From Halomonas nitroreducens (lineage in GTDB: Bacteria; Pseudomonadota; Gammaproteobacteria; Pseudomonadales; Halomonadaceae), in the NCBI RefSeq assembly GCF_003966155.1, contig NZ_RXNS01000028.1, positions 1-35,926 of the forward strand: a stretch of DNA of 35,926 nucleotides, written 5' to 3'. Under the pieces are notes generated by a model, which saw only the letters and a program-made list of their open reading frames with translations, did not search any database and had not been told where the DNA came from. The position numbers and the translations under genes were made by a program. How positions within the stretch are numbered: the first letter of the stretch is position 1; each line of letters begins with the position of its first letter. Shown one piece after another: positions 16,519 through 25,090 of this stretch.

Positions 16519-17190
16519 TCAGGCTTTCTGGCCGGTGGTTTCCTCGTGATAGGCGGCGATGGCGTCGTTGATATCGTCGTACCAGACGGCTTGGCCACGG
16601 CGCAGGTAGACGCCCGCCTGGCAGAGATCCTTGAGGATCCCCTCGCTGTGGGAGACCATGATCAGGCTGGCCTTGCCCACCTTGTCCTTGAAGGCCTGGG
16701 TAGCCTTGGCCTTGAAGGCGCGATCGCCCACCGAGGTGGCCTCGTCGGAGAGGTAGACATCGAAGTCGAACGCCAGGGAGAGCCCGAAGTTGAGCCTCGA
16801 GCGCATGCCGGAGGAATAGGTCTTGATCGGCTCGTCGAAGGCCTTGCCGATCTCGGCAAACGCCTCGACGAAGTCGATGATGCGCTGGACATCGAAGCCG
16901 CCGCCGTGGATGCGCGCCACGAACTTGACGTTCTGCCGCCCGGTCATCGAGCTCTGGAATCCACTGGAGAGCCCGATGGGCCAGGAGACACGACAGTTTC
17001 GCTCGATCTCGCCGCGGCCCGGGCTGTCCATGCCGGCGATCAGCCGCAGCAGGGTCGACTTGCCCGCGCCGTTGCGCCCCAGCAGCCCGACGCTGACACC
17101 GCGTGGAAAGCTCAGGTTGACGTCCTTGAGCACCCAGTCGCTGCCGTGATGGTTGTGGTAGCGCTTGTAGAGGTTGCGGATCTCGATCAT
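16519..17190 (-). CDS. kpsT: Capsule polysaccharide ABC exporter, ATP-binding protein
   Basis: The 223-residue ATPase drives export of the finished polysaccharide across the inner membrane. Walker A is GRNGAGKST at residues 38-46, the signature is YSSGMRSRLNFGLSLAFDFD and Walker B ends VYLSDE. A histidine switch follows in LIMVSHSEGILKDLC. Length and sequence match the KpsT/BexA/Wzt-short group without a C-terminal carbohydrate-binding domain. The start overlaps the kpsM stop as ATGA. Lack of the Wzt sugar-binding domain points to a capsule-type (KpsMT) rather than an O-antigen exporter. Confidence 0.92.
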   Translation of the reverse strand: MIEIRNLYKRYHNHHGSDWVLKDVNLSFPRGVSVGLLGRNGAGKSTLLRLIAGMDSPGRGEIERNCRVSWPIGLSSGFQSSMTGRQNVKFVARIHGGGFDVQRIIDFVEAFAEIGKAFDEPIKTYSSGMRSRLNFGLSLAFDFDVYLSDEATSVGDRAFKAKATQAFKDKVGKASLIMVSHSEGILKDLCQAGVYLRRGQAVWYDDINDAIAAYHEETTGQKA

Positions 17191-17996
17191 TTCGCCTTCA
17201 ACCGTTGCGCAAAGCGCACATGGAGCAGTAGCCCCAGGGCGATCACCCCCAGCGTGAACAGCCAGAAGTAGGTCATGCTGGTGCCGTGGACGACCTTGTA
17301 GCCCTCGAAGAAGCCCAGCCGCAGCGTCTCGAGGCCATGCACGATGGGGTTGTACATCAGGTACTCGAGCAGGTCATGCGGCAGGTGGTTGAGCGGAAAG
17401 ATCACCCCGGAAAGGATCAGCAGCGGCAGGCTGAGCATGCGCACCACCTTGCCGACCTCCGGCACCAGGGAGCCCAGCACCGAAACCACCAGCCCCAGCC
17501 CCAGCCCCAGGCACCACAGCGAGCCCCACACGAGCATGGCGCGGATGGCGTTGTCCGGCGCGATATCCAGCCCCAGCAGCAGCCCGCCGAGGATGAACAA
17601 CAGGAAGATGAAGGTGCGCAGCATCCCTTCCAGGAAGCAGCGCACCAGTACCGGGTCCACCGGCTGCACCTGACGATAGGCGAACAAAGCCCGGTTGGCA
17701 TCCACCGCGCCGAGCCCGCGCATCATGCCCTCGCGCACCATGAAGAAGCCCATCATGCCGACGATCATCCAGGGGATGAAGTCCGCCCCGACGATCAGTC
17801 GATCCCCGCTGATGACGCTGCGGATGGCCACCATGATCAGCACGAAGGCCGCCGGCTCGGCGACCATCCAGAACCAGCCCAGGCGATCGGCCATGGTGCG
17901 CGAGATGGCCTCGCGCATGAACATGGCGTACCAGACACTGCGCGTGACCTGCCACGGGGAGCGGGCGCTGGTGGCGCCGTTAATAGTCTCAGACAT
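17187..17996 (-). CDS. kpsM: Capsule polysaccharide ABC exporter, permease
   Basis: The 269-residue ABC-2 type permease forms the membrane channel with KpsT. About six hydrophobic helices are visible, for example FIPWMIVGMMGFFMV, FIFLLFILGGLLLGLDI, MLSLPLLILSGVIFPLNHLP and YFWLFTLGVIALGLLLHV. The conserved amphipathic start SVWYAMFMREAISRTMADRLGWFW is family-typical. The 4-nt overlap with kpsT implies coupled translation. No clear Shine-Dalgarno sequence precedes ATG 17996: the repeat element that fills the kpsD-kpsM gap reaches to within about 15 nt of the start and may have replaced it. Confidence 0.92.
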   Translation of the reverse strand: MSETINGATSARSPWQVTRSVWYAMFMREAISRTMADRLGWFWMVAEPAAFVLIMVAIRSVISGDRLIVGADFIPWMIVGMMGFFMVREGMMRGLGAVDANRALFAYRQVQPVDPVLVRCFLEGMLRTFIFLLFILGGLLLGLDIAPDNAIRAMLVWGSLWCLGLGLGLVVSVLGSLVPEVGKVVRMLSLPLLILSGVIFPLNHLPHDLLEYLMYNPIVHGLETLRLGFFEGYKVVHGTSMTYFWLFTLGVIALGLLLHVRFAQRLKAK

Positions 17997-18010
17997 TGGC
18001 GTAAGTGGTT

Positions 18011-18192
18011 AGCGCGCTTCGCGCTTGTAAGTGGTGAGAAGTAAGCTGGAAGAGCCCGGCTTCGCCGGGAGCTGGAAGAACGCCTGCTGCGCAGGCTTAA
18101 GCTGGAAGCTGGAAGTACCCCAACCCCAACATCGGTTTAAGGGGTTTTCTTCCAGCTTCCAGCTTCCAGCCGCGTAGCGGCGCTCTTACAGC
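18011..18192. mobile_element. Heptamer-flanked element with short non-coding core between kpsD and kpsM
   Basis: From left to right: hairpin AGCGCG-CTT-CGCGCT at 18011-18025; one AGCTGGA at 18044; hairpin CCCGGC-TTC-GCCGGG at 18055-18069; a further AGCTGGA; hairpin GCCTGC-TGC-GCAGGC at 18082-18096; and two AGCTGGA units at 18100-18113. A core at 18116-18149 opens TACCCCAACCCCAACATC and closes AGGGGTTTTC. Then three TTCCAGC units in the opposite orientation (18150-18170) lead into CCGCGTAGCGG at 18170-18180 and CGCTCTTACAGCTTA, which reaches the kpsD stop codon. Core boundaries match the elements at 22366, 23896 and 24966. It encodes nothing itself. Confidence 0.8.
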
Positions 18193-19899
18193 TTATAAGT
18201 CGACGGCCACCTTGGTGGCCACGGCGATCTGGTAGAGGATCTGCGTCAAGCTGGTCGCGAGCTGCAGGTTCTTGGTGGGCACCTCGGGCATCACCAGGAT
18301 CTCGTCGCCCGGGCGCAGCGTCACCTCATCGGCATCGCGCACCGCACCGTTCTGGCGCACCACCAGCACGTGGTCGTCGTCGCCGCGACTGGTCAGGCCA
18401 CCGGCCCCCTCGATGTAGTCCCAGGTGCTCATGCCCGGGCGGTAGACCACCGCCTGGGGCACCACCACCTCGCCACTGATCAGCACCGAATCGGTGATCT
18501 CGGGGATGGTGATCACGTCGCCGTCCTGCAGGCGGATATCGCTGATTTGACCGCGATGGGCCACCACCAGCCGGCCGCTGGGCTCCATCTTGCGCGCGCG
18601 CTCGGCGAACTTCTGGATCATCTCGGCCTCGCGCACCCGGATCTGCGCCTCCTCGTTGGTGGCCGAGGACGCCCCCAGGTAGGTCGTCTCCAGCCGGCGC
18701 AGGCTCTCCTCCAGGGCGGCCTCCTGCTGGGCGGCCACGCTCTCGCGCTTGATCGAGATGCTGCGCTCGGCGGTCATCTCGGCCGGCACGGCCACGGCAT
18801 CCAGCAGCTCGCCGAGCCGGGCGTCGCGCGGCAGCGCATAGCGGGACGGGCCGTAGTAGCTGCCTTCCAGCTGCACCACGATGGTCTCGTCACGCTGGTC
18901 GGCACTGAACAGCACCTCGTCGCCGCTGCGCACGGTGCGCTCACCGAAGTGGGCCAGCGGCACGTACTCGGCGATGGGGCCCGAGGCGCGATCGCCGCGC
19001 AACAGGACATGGGAAACGCCGCTCTTGAGCCGCGCCAGGTCGACCACCTCGGCACCGGCCAGCTGGTTGCCGAGCAGCTCGTAGCGGTAGTCACGCTCGA
19101 CCTCGCCCACCACGGCGATGGCCGGACCGCGCTCCTCCACCACGATGGTGTCACCGTCACGGAACTGCGGCCGTGCCAGTTCCCCGCGCAGCAGGAAGTC
19201 GTAGAGATCCACGTTGGCGATGGTCCGGCCGTCGCGGACCACCCGGATCTGCCGATAGCTGCCCAGGGCATCATCGATCCCGCCGGCCTGGTCGAGGAAG
19301 TACAGCAGCGAGTCCGAAGGGGTGCCGGCATAGCGACCGGGATTCTCGACGTAGCCCGTGACGAACACGCCGACCGGCTGCACGCCCTGCAGGTTGGTAT
19401 AGACCTGCACGTTGTCGGGATACACGGACCGGATGGCCTGGCGCACGCTGGCATCGAGCTGCTGGCTGTTGAGCCCCTGTACGGCGAGCGGGCCGATGGA
19501 GGGGATGAAGATATTGCCCTGGGCATCCACCGGCATCACCCGGTCGAGTTCCACGGCCCCCCAGGCCCGCAGGGTGACCTGGTCGCCGGGCTTGATCTGG
19601 TAGCCGGGCGTCAGGCCGTCGGCCATGGTGCCCCGGAAGCCGCCCTCGAAGAGGTTGGCGCCGAACGGCGGCAGGGCATCCATCTCGGCTTCATCCGGCT
19701 GGGCGCTCACGGGCCCGTAGTTGGCGTTGTTCCAGTTCGCCCGCGGCGCGGCATCCACCTCCTCGGGCACCGACTCGGCCTGCTGCTGTTGCGGCAGGAT
19801 CTCGCTGGGTTGTCCGACGCTCTGGGCCATGGCCAAGGGGGGGAGGCTCAGCAGCCCCGCCATCAGGGCGACGCGCGGCCAGGGGATACGGGCAGTCAT
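18193..19899 (-). CDS. kpsD: Outer-membrane polysaccharide export protein (KpsD-type OPX)
   Basis: The 568-residue protein should form the outer-membrane or periplasmic exit of the capsule exporter. The first about 25 residues are a signal peptide (VALMAGLLSLPPLAMA, cleavage near AMA-QS). The polysaccharide export domain begins at about residue 97 with GYQIKPGDQVTLRAWG and contains GNIFIPSIGPLAVQGL. SLBB-type beta-grasp units follow: VFVTGYVENPGRYAG, VAVVGEVERDYRYEL, and near the C-terminus VLISGEVVVPQAVVYRPG with IEGAGGLTSRGDDD. The final ATSLTQILYQIAVATKVAVDL is typical of KpsD relatives. No lipobox is seen, unlike Wza. It overlaps the upstream lipoprotein gene as ATGA. A repeat element starts right at its stop. 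Confidence 0.88.
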   Translation of the reverse strand: MTARIPWPRVALMAGLLSLPPLAMAQSVGQPSEILPQQQQAESVPEEVDAAPRANWNNANYGPVSAQPDEAEMDALPPFGANLFEGGFRGTMADGLTPGYQIKPGDQVTLRAWGAVELDRVMPVDAQGNIFIPSIGPLAVQGLNSQQLDASVRQAIRSVYPDNVQVYTNLQGVQPVGVFVTGYVENPGRYAGTPSDSLLYFLDQAGGIDDALGSYRQIRVVRDGRTIANVDLYDFLLRGELARPQFRDGDTIVVEERGPAIAVVGEVERDYRYELLGNQLAGAEVVDLARLKSGVSHVLLRGDRASGPIAEYVPLAHFGERTVRSGDEVLFSADQRDETIVVQLEGSYYGPSRYALPRDARLGELLDAVAVPAEMTAERSISIKRESVAAQQEAALEESLRRLETTYLGASSATNEEAQIRVREAEMIQKFAERARKMEPSGRLVVAHRGQISDIRLQDGDVITIPEITDSVLISGEVVVPQAVVYRPGMSTWDYIEGAGGLTSRGDDDHVLVVRQNGAVRDADEVTLRPGDEILVMPEVPTKNLQLATSLTQILYQIAVATKVAVDL

Positions 19900-20330
19900 G
19901 GCTGTTGTCCTCCTGCGGATTGGGTCACCAGGCGACGGCTCTGCCAGCCGTCTGGCGACTCACAGGCCACGGCCTGGCGAGCTTGGCCACTGCCGCCCCC
20001 CTCGATGTGCAAGCGCCGACAGGTTCGGCCGCTGGCGGCGTGGTAGGGCGCCTCGGCCCGGACCGTCACGCCCGGTCCCCAGGGGCTGGTGGCCAGGGTC
20101 GTCACGGCCTCGGGGGCTGACTGGGCGAGAAAGCCGCTGAGGTTGGCATCCAGCGCCCGCCCATGGGCACCGCCGGCCATTACCGAGCCCGTCTCGGCGG
20201 GCGGCGTGGCCGAAAGGGAGCTGCAGCCGGAGAGCCCGAGGCTCAGCACCACGAGCAGTGCTGCGCCCCAGCCGGGCAGGCAGCCCGCGGCCGCCCGGCG
20301 ACGGGATAACAAGGTCGGAAATACGTCCAT
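19896..20330 (-). CDS. Small lipoprotein encoded ahead of kpsD
   Basis: From ATG 20330 this is 144 residues; a longer frame from 20384 adds 18 residues of low likelihood. The N-terminus is a long lipoprotein signal, AALLVVLSLGLSGCSS, with a lipobox LSGC. The mature part contains APYHAASGRTCRRLHIEG and ACESPDGWQSRRLV, a two-cysteine pattern like that of small common-antigen or surface-exposed lipoproteins. The gene overlaps kpsD by 4 nt, so it is probably an accessory to the export channel. The exact function is unknown. About 110 bp separate it from cysNC, and this gap could hold a promoter for the export genes, though I cannot assign one. Confidence 0.7.
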   Translation of the reverse strand: MDVFPTLLSRRRAAAGCLPGWGAALLVVLSLGLSGCSSLSATPPAETGSVMAGGAHGRALDANLSGFLAQSAPEAVTTLATSPWGPGVTVRAEAPYHAASGRTCRRLHIEGGGSGQARQAVACESPDGWQSRRLVTQSAGGQQP

Positions 20331-20439
20331 GAAGGGTTCTCTTGAGACGTCGAGATGACGAGCCACTCGCCGTGCCGGGTGCACGGCGGTGTGCGATCCG
20401 CTCGGCCGGTCGCCATGGCGCTCGGCCGTTGGGCGGTGG

Positions 20440-22353
20440 CTAGAGCTCCTTGAGCAGGCGCGTCAGGATGTCCTGCTGGCTCATGGCCTCGGTGTTGACG
20501 GCCACCTCGGCCGACTTGGGGACTTCGTAGGGGCTGTTGATGCCGGTGAAGTCCTGGATCTTGCCTTCCCGGGCCTTCTGGTAGAGCCCCTTGGGATCGC
20601 GCTGCTCGCAGACATCCAGCGGGGTGTCGACATGCACCTCGACGAAGTCGCCCGCGTCGAACAGCTCACGGGCGGCGTCACGGTCGGCCCGGAACGGCGA
20701 GATGAAGGCGGTGATGACGACGATGCCCGCCTCGGCGAACAGTCGGGCCACCTCCCCCACCCGGCGAATGTTCTCGGCCCGGTCGGCCTCGCCCATGCCC
20801 AGGTCCTTGCACAGCCCGTGGCGGATGTTGTCGCCGTCGAGCAGCATGGTGTGGTAGCCGCGACGGTTGAGCTCCACCTCCAGGGCATTGGCCAGGGTCG
20901 ACTTGCCCGACCCCGAATAGCCGGTGAACCACACGCACTTGCCCGCATGGCCGTTGATCTGCTCGCGCATGGCCTGGGTCACGCTGGTGCGGTTCCACAC
21001 CACGTTGGCCTTGCTGTCGTGCTCGCGGTACTCGTAGGGCAGCTCGCTGTCCAGCGGGCGATGGATCATGCCCGCCCCCACGGTGATGTTGGTCAGGCGG
21101 TCGACGATGATGAAGCTGCCGGTGCCGGGGCTGGTGCGATAGTCGTCCACCGGCACCGGCGCGGTCAGCTCGACATGGCAACGGGCGATGGCGTTGAGGT
21201 CGAGATGGTCGGCATGGCGCTGCTCGAGGGTATTGACGTCGACCTGGTAGTCGATCGCCTGCACCTTGCCGGCGAGCCCGCGGGTGGCGAGCTTGAGGTC
21301 ATAGAGCTTGCCGGGCTCGAGGGCCGTCTCGTGCATCCACACGATGTCCGCCTCGTAGCTCGAGGCCAGCGGCACCTGGTCATCCTCGGCGACCAGCCAG
21401 TCGCCCCGGGAGATGTCGATCTCGTCTTCCAGGGTGACGGTGATCGCCTGCCCCGGATAGGCGGTGTCGAGGTCGCCATCGAAGGTGACGATGCGCTCGA
21501 CCGTCGAGGTCTTGCCCGAGGGCAGCGCCCGCACCGCCTGGCCGGGGGTCAGCACGCCGGCGGCCAGGGTGCCGCAGTAGCCGCGGAAGTCCAGGTTTGG
21601 CCGGTTGACGTACTGCACCGGCAGGCGCAGGTCGCGCAGGTTCTGGTCGTGGCGGATCTCGACGTTCTCGAGCAGCTCGAGTAGCGCCGGCCCCTGGTAC
21701 CACGCCATGGCCTCGCTCTTGTTGACCACGTTGTCGCCCTTCAGCGCCGAGAGCGGCACGAACTGGATGTCCCGGGCGCCCAGCCTGTCGGCGACGGCCT
21801 GGTACTCGGCGATGATCTCCGCGTAGCGCGCTTCGCTGTAGTCCACCAGGTCCATCTTGTTGATGGCGACGACCAGGTGCTGGATCCCCAGCAGGTCGGC
21901 GATGAAGCTGTGGCGTCGGGTCTGGGTCTGCACGCCGTAGCGCGCGTCGATCAGGATCACGGCCAGGCTGGCGGTGGACGCCCCGGTAGCCATGTTGCGG
22001 GTGTACTGCTCATGCCCCGGGGTGTCGGCGATGATGAACTTGCGCTTGTCGGTGGAGAAGAAGCGATAGGCCACGTCGATGGTGATGCCCTGCTCCCGCT
22101 CGGACTGCAGGCCGTCCACCAGCAGCGCCAGGTCCACCGCGTCGCCGGTGGTGCCGCTGGTCTTGGAGGCCTGGGTGATCGCCGCCAGCTGATCCTCGTA
22201 GATCATCTTGGAGTCGTGCAGCAGCCGGCCGATCAGGGTCGACTTGCCGTCGTCGACGCTGCCGCAGGTGATGAAGCGCAGCAGGTCTTTCTGCTCGTGT
22301 TCTTTCAAGTAGGCTTCGATGTCGTCTGAGATCAAGTCCGAGGCGTGTGCCAT
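20440..22353 (-). CDS. cysNC: Bifunctional sulfate adenylyltransferase subunit 1 / adenylylsulfate kinase
   Basis: The 637-residue fusion makes APS (with CysD) and then phosphorylates it to PAPS. The CysN GTPase part covers about residues 1-440: P-loop GSVDDGKST at 31-39, then DTPGHEQYTRNM, AINKMDLVDY and the beta-barrel domains. The CysC part begins near 471: P-loop GYSGSGKST at about 478-486, LDGDNIRHGLCKDLG, and FISPFRADRD. ATG 22353 has a good Shine-Dalgarno AAGGGA 7 nt upstream. The open frame runs 17 codons further, but those encode the repeat (ASSFQLPA) and are not part of the protein. It is separated from cysD by the S23 element, whereas cysD and cysN normally adjoin. Confidence 0.96.
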   Translation of the reverse strand: MAHASDLISDDIEAYLKEHEQKDLLRFITCGSVDDGKSTLIGRLLHDSKMIYEDQLAAITQASKTSGTTGDAVDLALLVDGLQSEREQGITIDVAYRFFSTDKRKFIIADTPGHEQYTRNMATGASTASLAVILIDARYGVQTQTRRHSFIADLLGIQHLVVAINKMDLVDYSEARYAEIIAEYQAVADRLGARDIQFVPLSALKGDNVVNKSEAMAWYQGPALLELLENVEIRHDQNLRDLRLPVQYVNRPNLDFRGYCGTLAAGVLTPGQAVRALPSGKTSTVERIVTFDGDLDTAYPGQAITVTLEDEIDISRGDWLVAEDDQVPLASSYEADIVWMHETALEPGKLYDLKLATRGLAGKVQAIDYQVDVNTLEQRHADHLDLNAIARCHVELTAPVPVDDYRTSPGTGSFIIVDRLTNITVGAGMIHRPLDSELPYEYREHDSKANVVWNRTSVTQAMREQINGHAGKCVWFTGYSGSGKSTLANALEVELNRRGYHTMLLDGDNIRHGLCKDLGMGEADRAENIRRVGEVARLFAEAGIVVITAFISPFRADRDAARELFDAGDFVEVHVDTPLDVCEQRDPKGLYQKAREGKIQDFTGINSPYEVPKSAEVAVNTEAMSQQDILTRLLKEL

Positions 22354-22365
22354 TTCTCGTCCCTT

Positions 22366-22938
22366 AGCTGGAAGCTGGAAGCTTGAAGCTGGAAGACCCC
22401 CCAACCTCTTAGCTGCTCAGCCGATTCATTCGATGGTGAGCTTGCCGATCAGTCCGGAGAGCATGGCGGCAACCTCCCTTGTTTCCTGTACCCACCGGTT
22501 TCCATTGGCTTTCTCGATGTAGCCGATATCGATACCGATGTAGATCTGTGTTCTCAGCTCAGCGCATGAGCCCTTGGCAATCAGCAAGAAGTGCCGTTTA
22601 TCCTTGGCCGTGCCGCGAGTCATGCCCTCTGCAATGTTGCTGGGTACCGAAAGTCCGGAGCGAGTGATCTGATCCTTGAAGCCGAAGTCCCGAAGATCCC
22701 GCATCGCCTTGTAGAGCTCGGCCGATAGCCTTGCTGACCGCCTCCATACTTGAAGCTTCTCGAAGTCCATGTCCTGCCCTCCCTGCTGGCCACTCCAACA
22801 GGCTAGCCTAAGCACAGGCGGGGGTTGTTCGGTTCTTCACGCTTCCAGCTGCAGGCTTATAGCTCCCGGCGAAGCCGGGGACTTCCCGCTTCAAGCTTCT
22901 AGCTTCCGTCTTTCTAACGCGCCGGAGGCGCGTTAGAA
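22366..22938 (-). mobile_element. S23-encoding heptamer-flanked element inserted between cysD and cysNC
   Basis: On the plus strand a four-unit array (AGCTGGA, AGCTGGA, AGCTTGA, AGCTGGA; 22366-22393) is followed by ACCCCCCAACC at 22396. Then comes the complete S23 gene (22426-22770), GGGGGTTGTTCGGTTCTTC at 22820-22838, and opposite-orientation degenerate heptamers (GCTTCCAGC, GCTTCAAGCTTCTAGCTTCC) up to 22907. The right array contains CCCGGC-GAA-GCCGGG at 22865-22879. A 12-bp perfect stem, TTCTAACGCGCC / GGCGCGTTAGAA (22912-22923 / 22927-22938), overlaps the cysD stop codon. The left array ends just before the cysNC Shine-Dalgarno sequence. Core-boundary motifs match those of the three short elements in this window. 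Mobility is inferred, not shown. Confidence 0.75.
22426..22770 (-). CDS. Four-helix-bundle protein of the S23 / 23S rRNA intervening-sequence family
   Basis: The protein has 114 residues from ATG 22770, which is preceded by GGAGGGCAGGAC. The family pattern is clear: FEKLQVWRRSARLSAELYK (helix 1), LRDFGFKDQITRSGLSVPSN, IAEGMTRGTAKDKRHFLLIAKGSCAEL, and a last helix from about residue 88. The frame is intact. Relatives occur in intervening sequences of 23S rRNA genes, and the Avd protein of diversity-generating retroelements has the same fold; both links suggest nucleic-acid or RNP binding, but no activity is established for this protein. Composition is less GC-rich than cysD and cysNC. The gene lies alone inside the heptamer-flanked element, so it is the prime candidate for a function encoded by that repeat family. 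Confidence 0.88.
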   Translation of the reverse strand: MDFEKLQVWRRSARLSAELYKAMRDLRDFGFKDQITRSGLSVPSNIAEGMTRGTAKDKRHFLLIAKGSCAELRTQIYIGIDIGYIEKANGNRWVQETREVAAMLSGLIGKLTIE

Positions 22939-23850
22939 GTACCCTTCGCGCTTCTTCTTCTCCATCGAGCCCGCCTGGTCGTGATCGATGGCGCGGCCGC
23001 TGCGCTCGCTGGTGCGGGTGAGCAGCATCTCCTGGATGATCTCCGGCAGGGTGGCCGCCCTGGATTCCACCGCCCCGGTCAGCGGATAGCAGCCCAGCGT
23101 GCGGAAGCGCACCCACTTTTCCTCGGGCACTTCGCCCTCTTCCAGCGGTAGGCGCTCGTCGTCGACCATCACCAGCATGCCGTCACGCTCGACCACCGGC
23201 CGGGGGGCGGCGTGATAGAGCGGCACGATGGGAATCGACTCGAGGTAGATGTACTGCCAGATGTCCAGCTCGGTCCAGTTGGAGAGCGGGAAGGCACGGA
23301 TCGACTCGCCCTTGTTGACCCGGGCGTTGTAGAGGTTCCACAGCTCCGGCCGCTGGCTCTTGGGGTCCCAGCGGTGATGCTTGTCGCGGAAGGAGAACAC
23401 CCGCTCCTTGGCGCGGCTGGCCTCCTCGTCTCGGCGCGCGCCGCCGAAGGCGGCATCGAAGCCGTACTTGTCCAGGGCCTGCTTGAGGGCCTGGGTCTTC
23501 ATCACGTCGGTGTAGCCGCTGGAGCCGTGGTCGAAGGGATTGATGCCCGCCTCGGCCCCTTCCTGGTTGATATGCTCGATCAGCTCCATGCCGGACTCCG
23601 CGGCCATGCGGTCGCGGAACGCGATCATCTCGCGGAATTTCCAGGTGGTATTGACGTGCATCAGCGGGAACGGCGGCGGCCCGGGGTAGAAGGCCTTGCG
23701 CGCCAGGTGCAGCATCACCGAGGAGTCCTTGCCGATGGAATACATCATCACCGGATTGCGGAACTCGGCGGCCACCTCGCGGATGATATGGATCGACTCG
23801 GCCTCGAGCTGCTTGAGGTGAGTCTGGCGTTCGGGGGTTATCTCGATCAT
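22933..23850 (-). CDS. cysD: Sulfate adenylyltransferase subunit 2
   Basis: With CysN it forms ATP sulfurylase, which makes adenylylsulfate from ATP and sulfate. The 305 residues match the family. The PP-loop SIGKDSS spans residues 38-44. HVNTTWKFREMIAFRDRM, FGGARRDEEASRAKERVFSFRD, PLSNWTELDIWQYI and RFRTLGCYPLTGAVES are all conserved, as is the C-terminal MEKKKREGYF. The stop codon TAA lies inside a 12-bp hairpin arm of the downstream element. The start at 23850 follows a repeat-filled gap after cysQ. No PAPS reductase gene is present here, which favours a role in sulfation rather than cysteine synthesis alone. Confidence 0.97.
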   Translation of the reverse strand: MIEITPERQTHLKQLEAESIHIIREVAAEFRNPVMMYSIGKDSSVMLHLARKAFYPGPPPFPLMHVNTTWKFREMIAFRDRMAAESGMELIEHINQEGAEAGINPFDHGSSGYTDVMKTQALKQALDKYGFDAAFGGARRDEEASRAKERVFSFRDKHHRWDPKSQRPELWNLYNARVNKGESIRAFPLSNWTELDIWQYIYLESIPIVPLYHAAPRPVVERDGMLVMVDDERLPLEEGEVPEEKWVRFRTLGCYPLTGAVESRAATLPEIIQEMLLTRTSERSGRAIDHDQAGSMEKKKREGYF

Positions 23851-23895
23851 GGGGTTTCCGGGAATTCAGGTTCAATGGCAGTGGGGAGCGCTATA

Positions 23896-24092
23896 AGCTG
23901 GAAGCTTGAAGCTGGAAGCTTGAAGCCGGAAGCTTGAAGAAAAAGCAACGCCCCCTTTGATGCCTTGGTTTTGATCTTGGGGTTTCTTCCAGCTTTTAGC
24001 TTCCAGCCGCGTAGCGGCGCTCTTCCAGCTTGGAGCGAAGCGACGCCCTTCCAGCTTCAAGCTTCCAGCCGCGAAGCGGCGCTCTTCAAGCT

Positions 24093-24121
<29 letters not shown>
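23896..24121. mobile_element. Heptamer-flanked element with short core between cysQ and cysD
   Basis: Six left heptamers alternate AGCTGGA and AGCTTGA with one AGCCGGA (23896-23937). The core at about 23938-23985 opens GAAAAAGCAACGCCCCC and closes TTTTGATCTTGGGGTTT. The right side carries opposite-orientation units mixed with hairpins: CCGCGTAGCGG at 24007-24017, an imperfect one near 24034, CCGCGAAGCGG at 24069-24079, and a 14-bp stem at 24088-24121. The module GCTTCCAGCCGCG(T/A)AGCGGCGCTCTT occurs twice here and again at 18163 and, inverted, near 24970. The right end overlaps the last codons of cysQ. It encodes nothing itself. Confidence 0.8.
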
Positions 24122-24947
<826 letters not shown>

Positions 24948-24965
24948 AAGAACTCCTTTAGAAAC

Positions 24966-25090
24966 AAGCTGGAAGAGCGCCGCTTCGCGGCTGGAAGTTT
25001 GAAGCGGGAAGAAAATGGAACTGCAACCCCTCAATGCTCGGGCTTTGATGTTGGGGTGACTTCCAGCTTTCAGCTTCAAGCTTCTAGCTT
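24966..25090. mobile_element. Heptamer-flanked element with short core between the SLC13 gene and cysQ
   Basis: The left part holds AGCTGGA (24967), AGAGCGCCGCTTCGCGGCTGG (an inverted copy of the shared hairpin module) and degenerate units TGGAAGTTTGAAGCGGGAAG. The core at about 25011-25059 opens GAAAATGGAACTGCAACCCC and closes TTTGATGTTGGGGTGA. The right part has four opposite-orientation units, CTTCCAGC, TTTCAGC, TTCAAGC and TTCTAGC (25060-25088), that run into the SLC13 stop codon. The element fills the whole gap, from that stop to within about 6 nt of the cysQ Shine-Dalgarno sequence. Confidence 0.8.

Noticed and set aside
18011..18192. Classical REP/BIME elements with a RAYT transposase
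   Set aside because: Hairpins are present, but the heptamer arrays and core motifs are unlike REP sequences and no RAYT gene is seen here.
20399..20428. Direct repeat CGCTCGGCCG at 20399 and 20419 as a regulator site
   Set aside because: Short GC-rich repeats of this kind are common at this base composition and nothing else supports a function.
22354..22404. N-terminal extension of CysNC (17 codons upstream of ATG 22353)
   Set aside because: It is a translation of the heptamer array (ASSFQLPA) and a good Shine-Dalgarno sequence sits just before 22353.
22366..22938. Diversity-generating retroelement
   Set aside because: The S23 protein resembles Avd in fold, but there is no reverse transcriptase, template repeat or variable repeat in the window.
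24948..25079. N-terminal extension of CysQ
   Set aside because: It is encoded by the repeat element; AAAGGAG before GTG 24947 and the family N-terminus favour the shorter protein.
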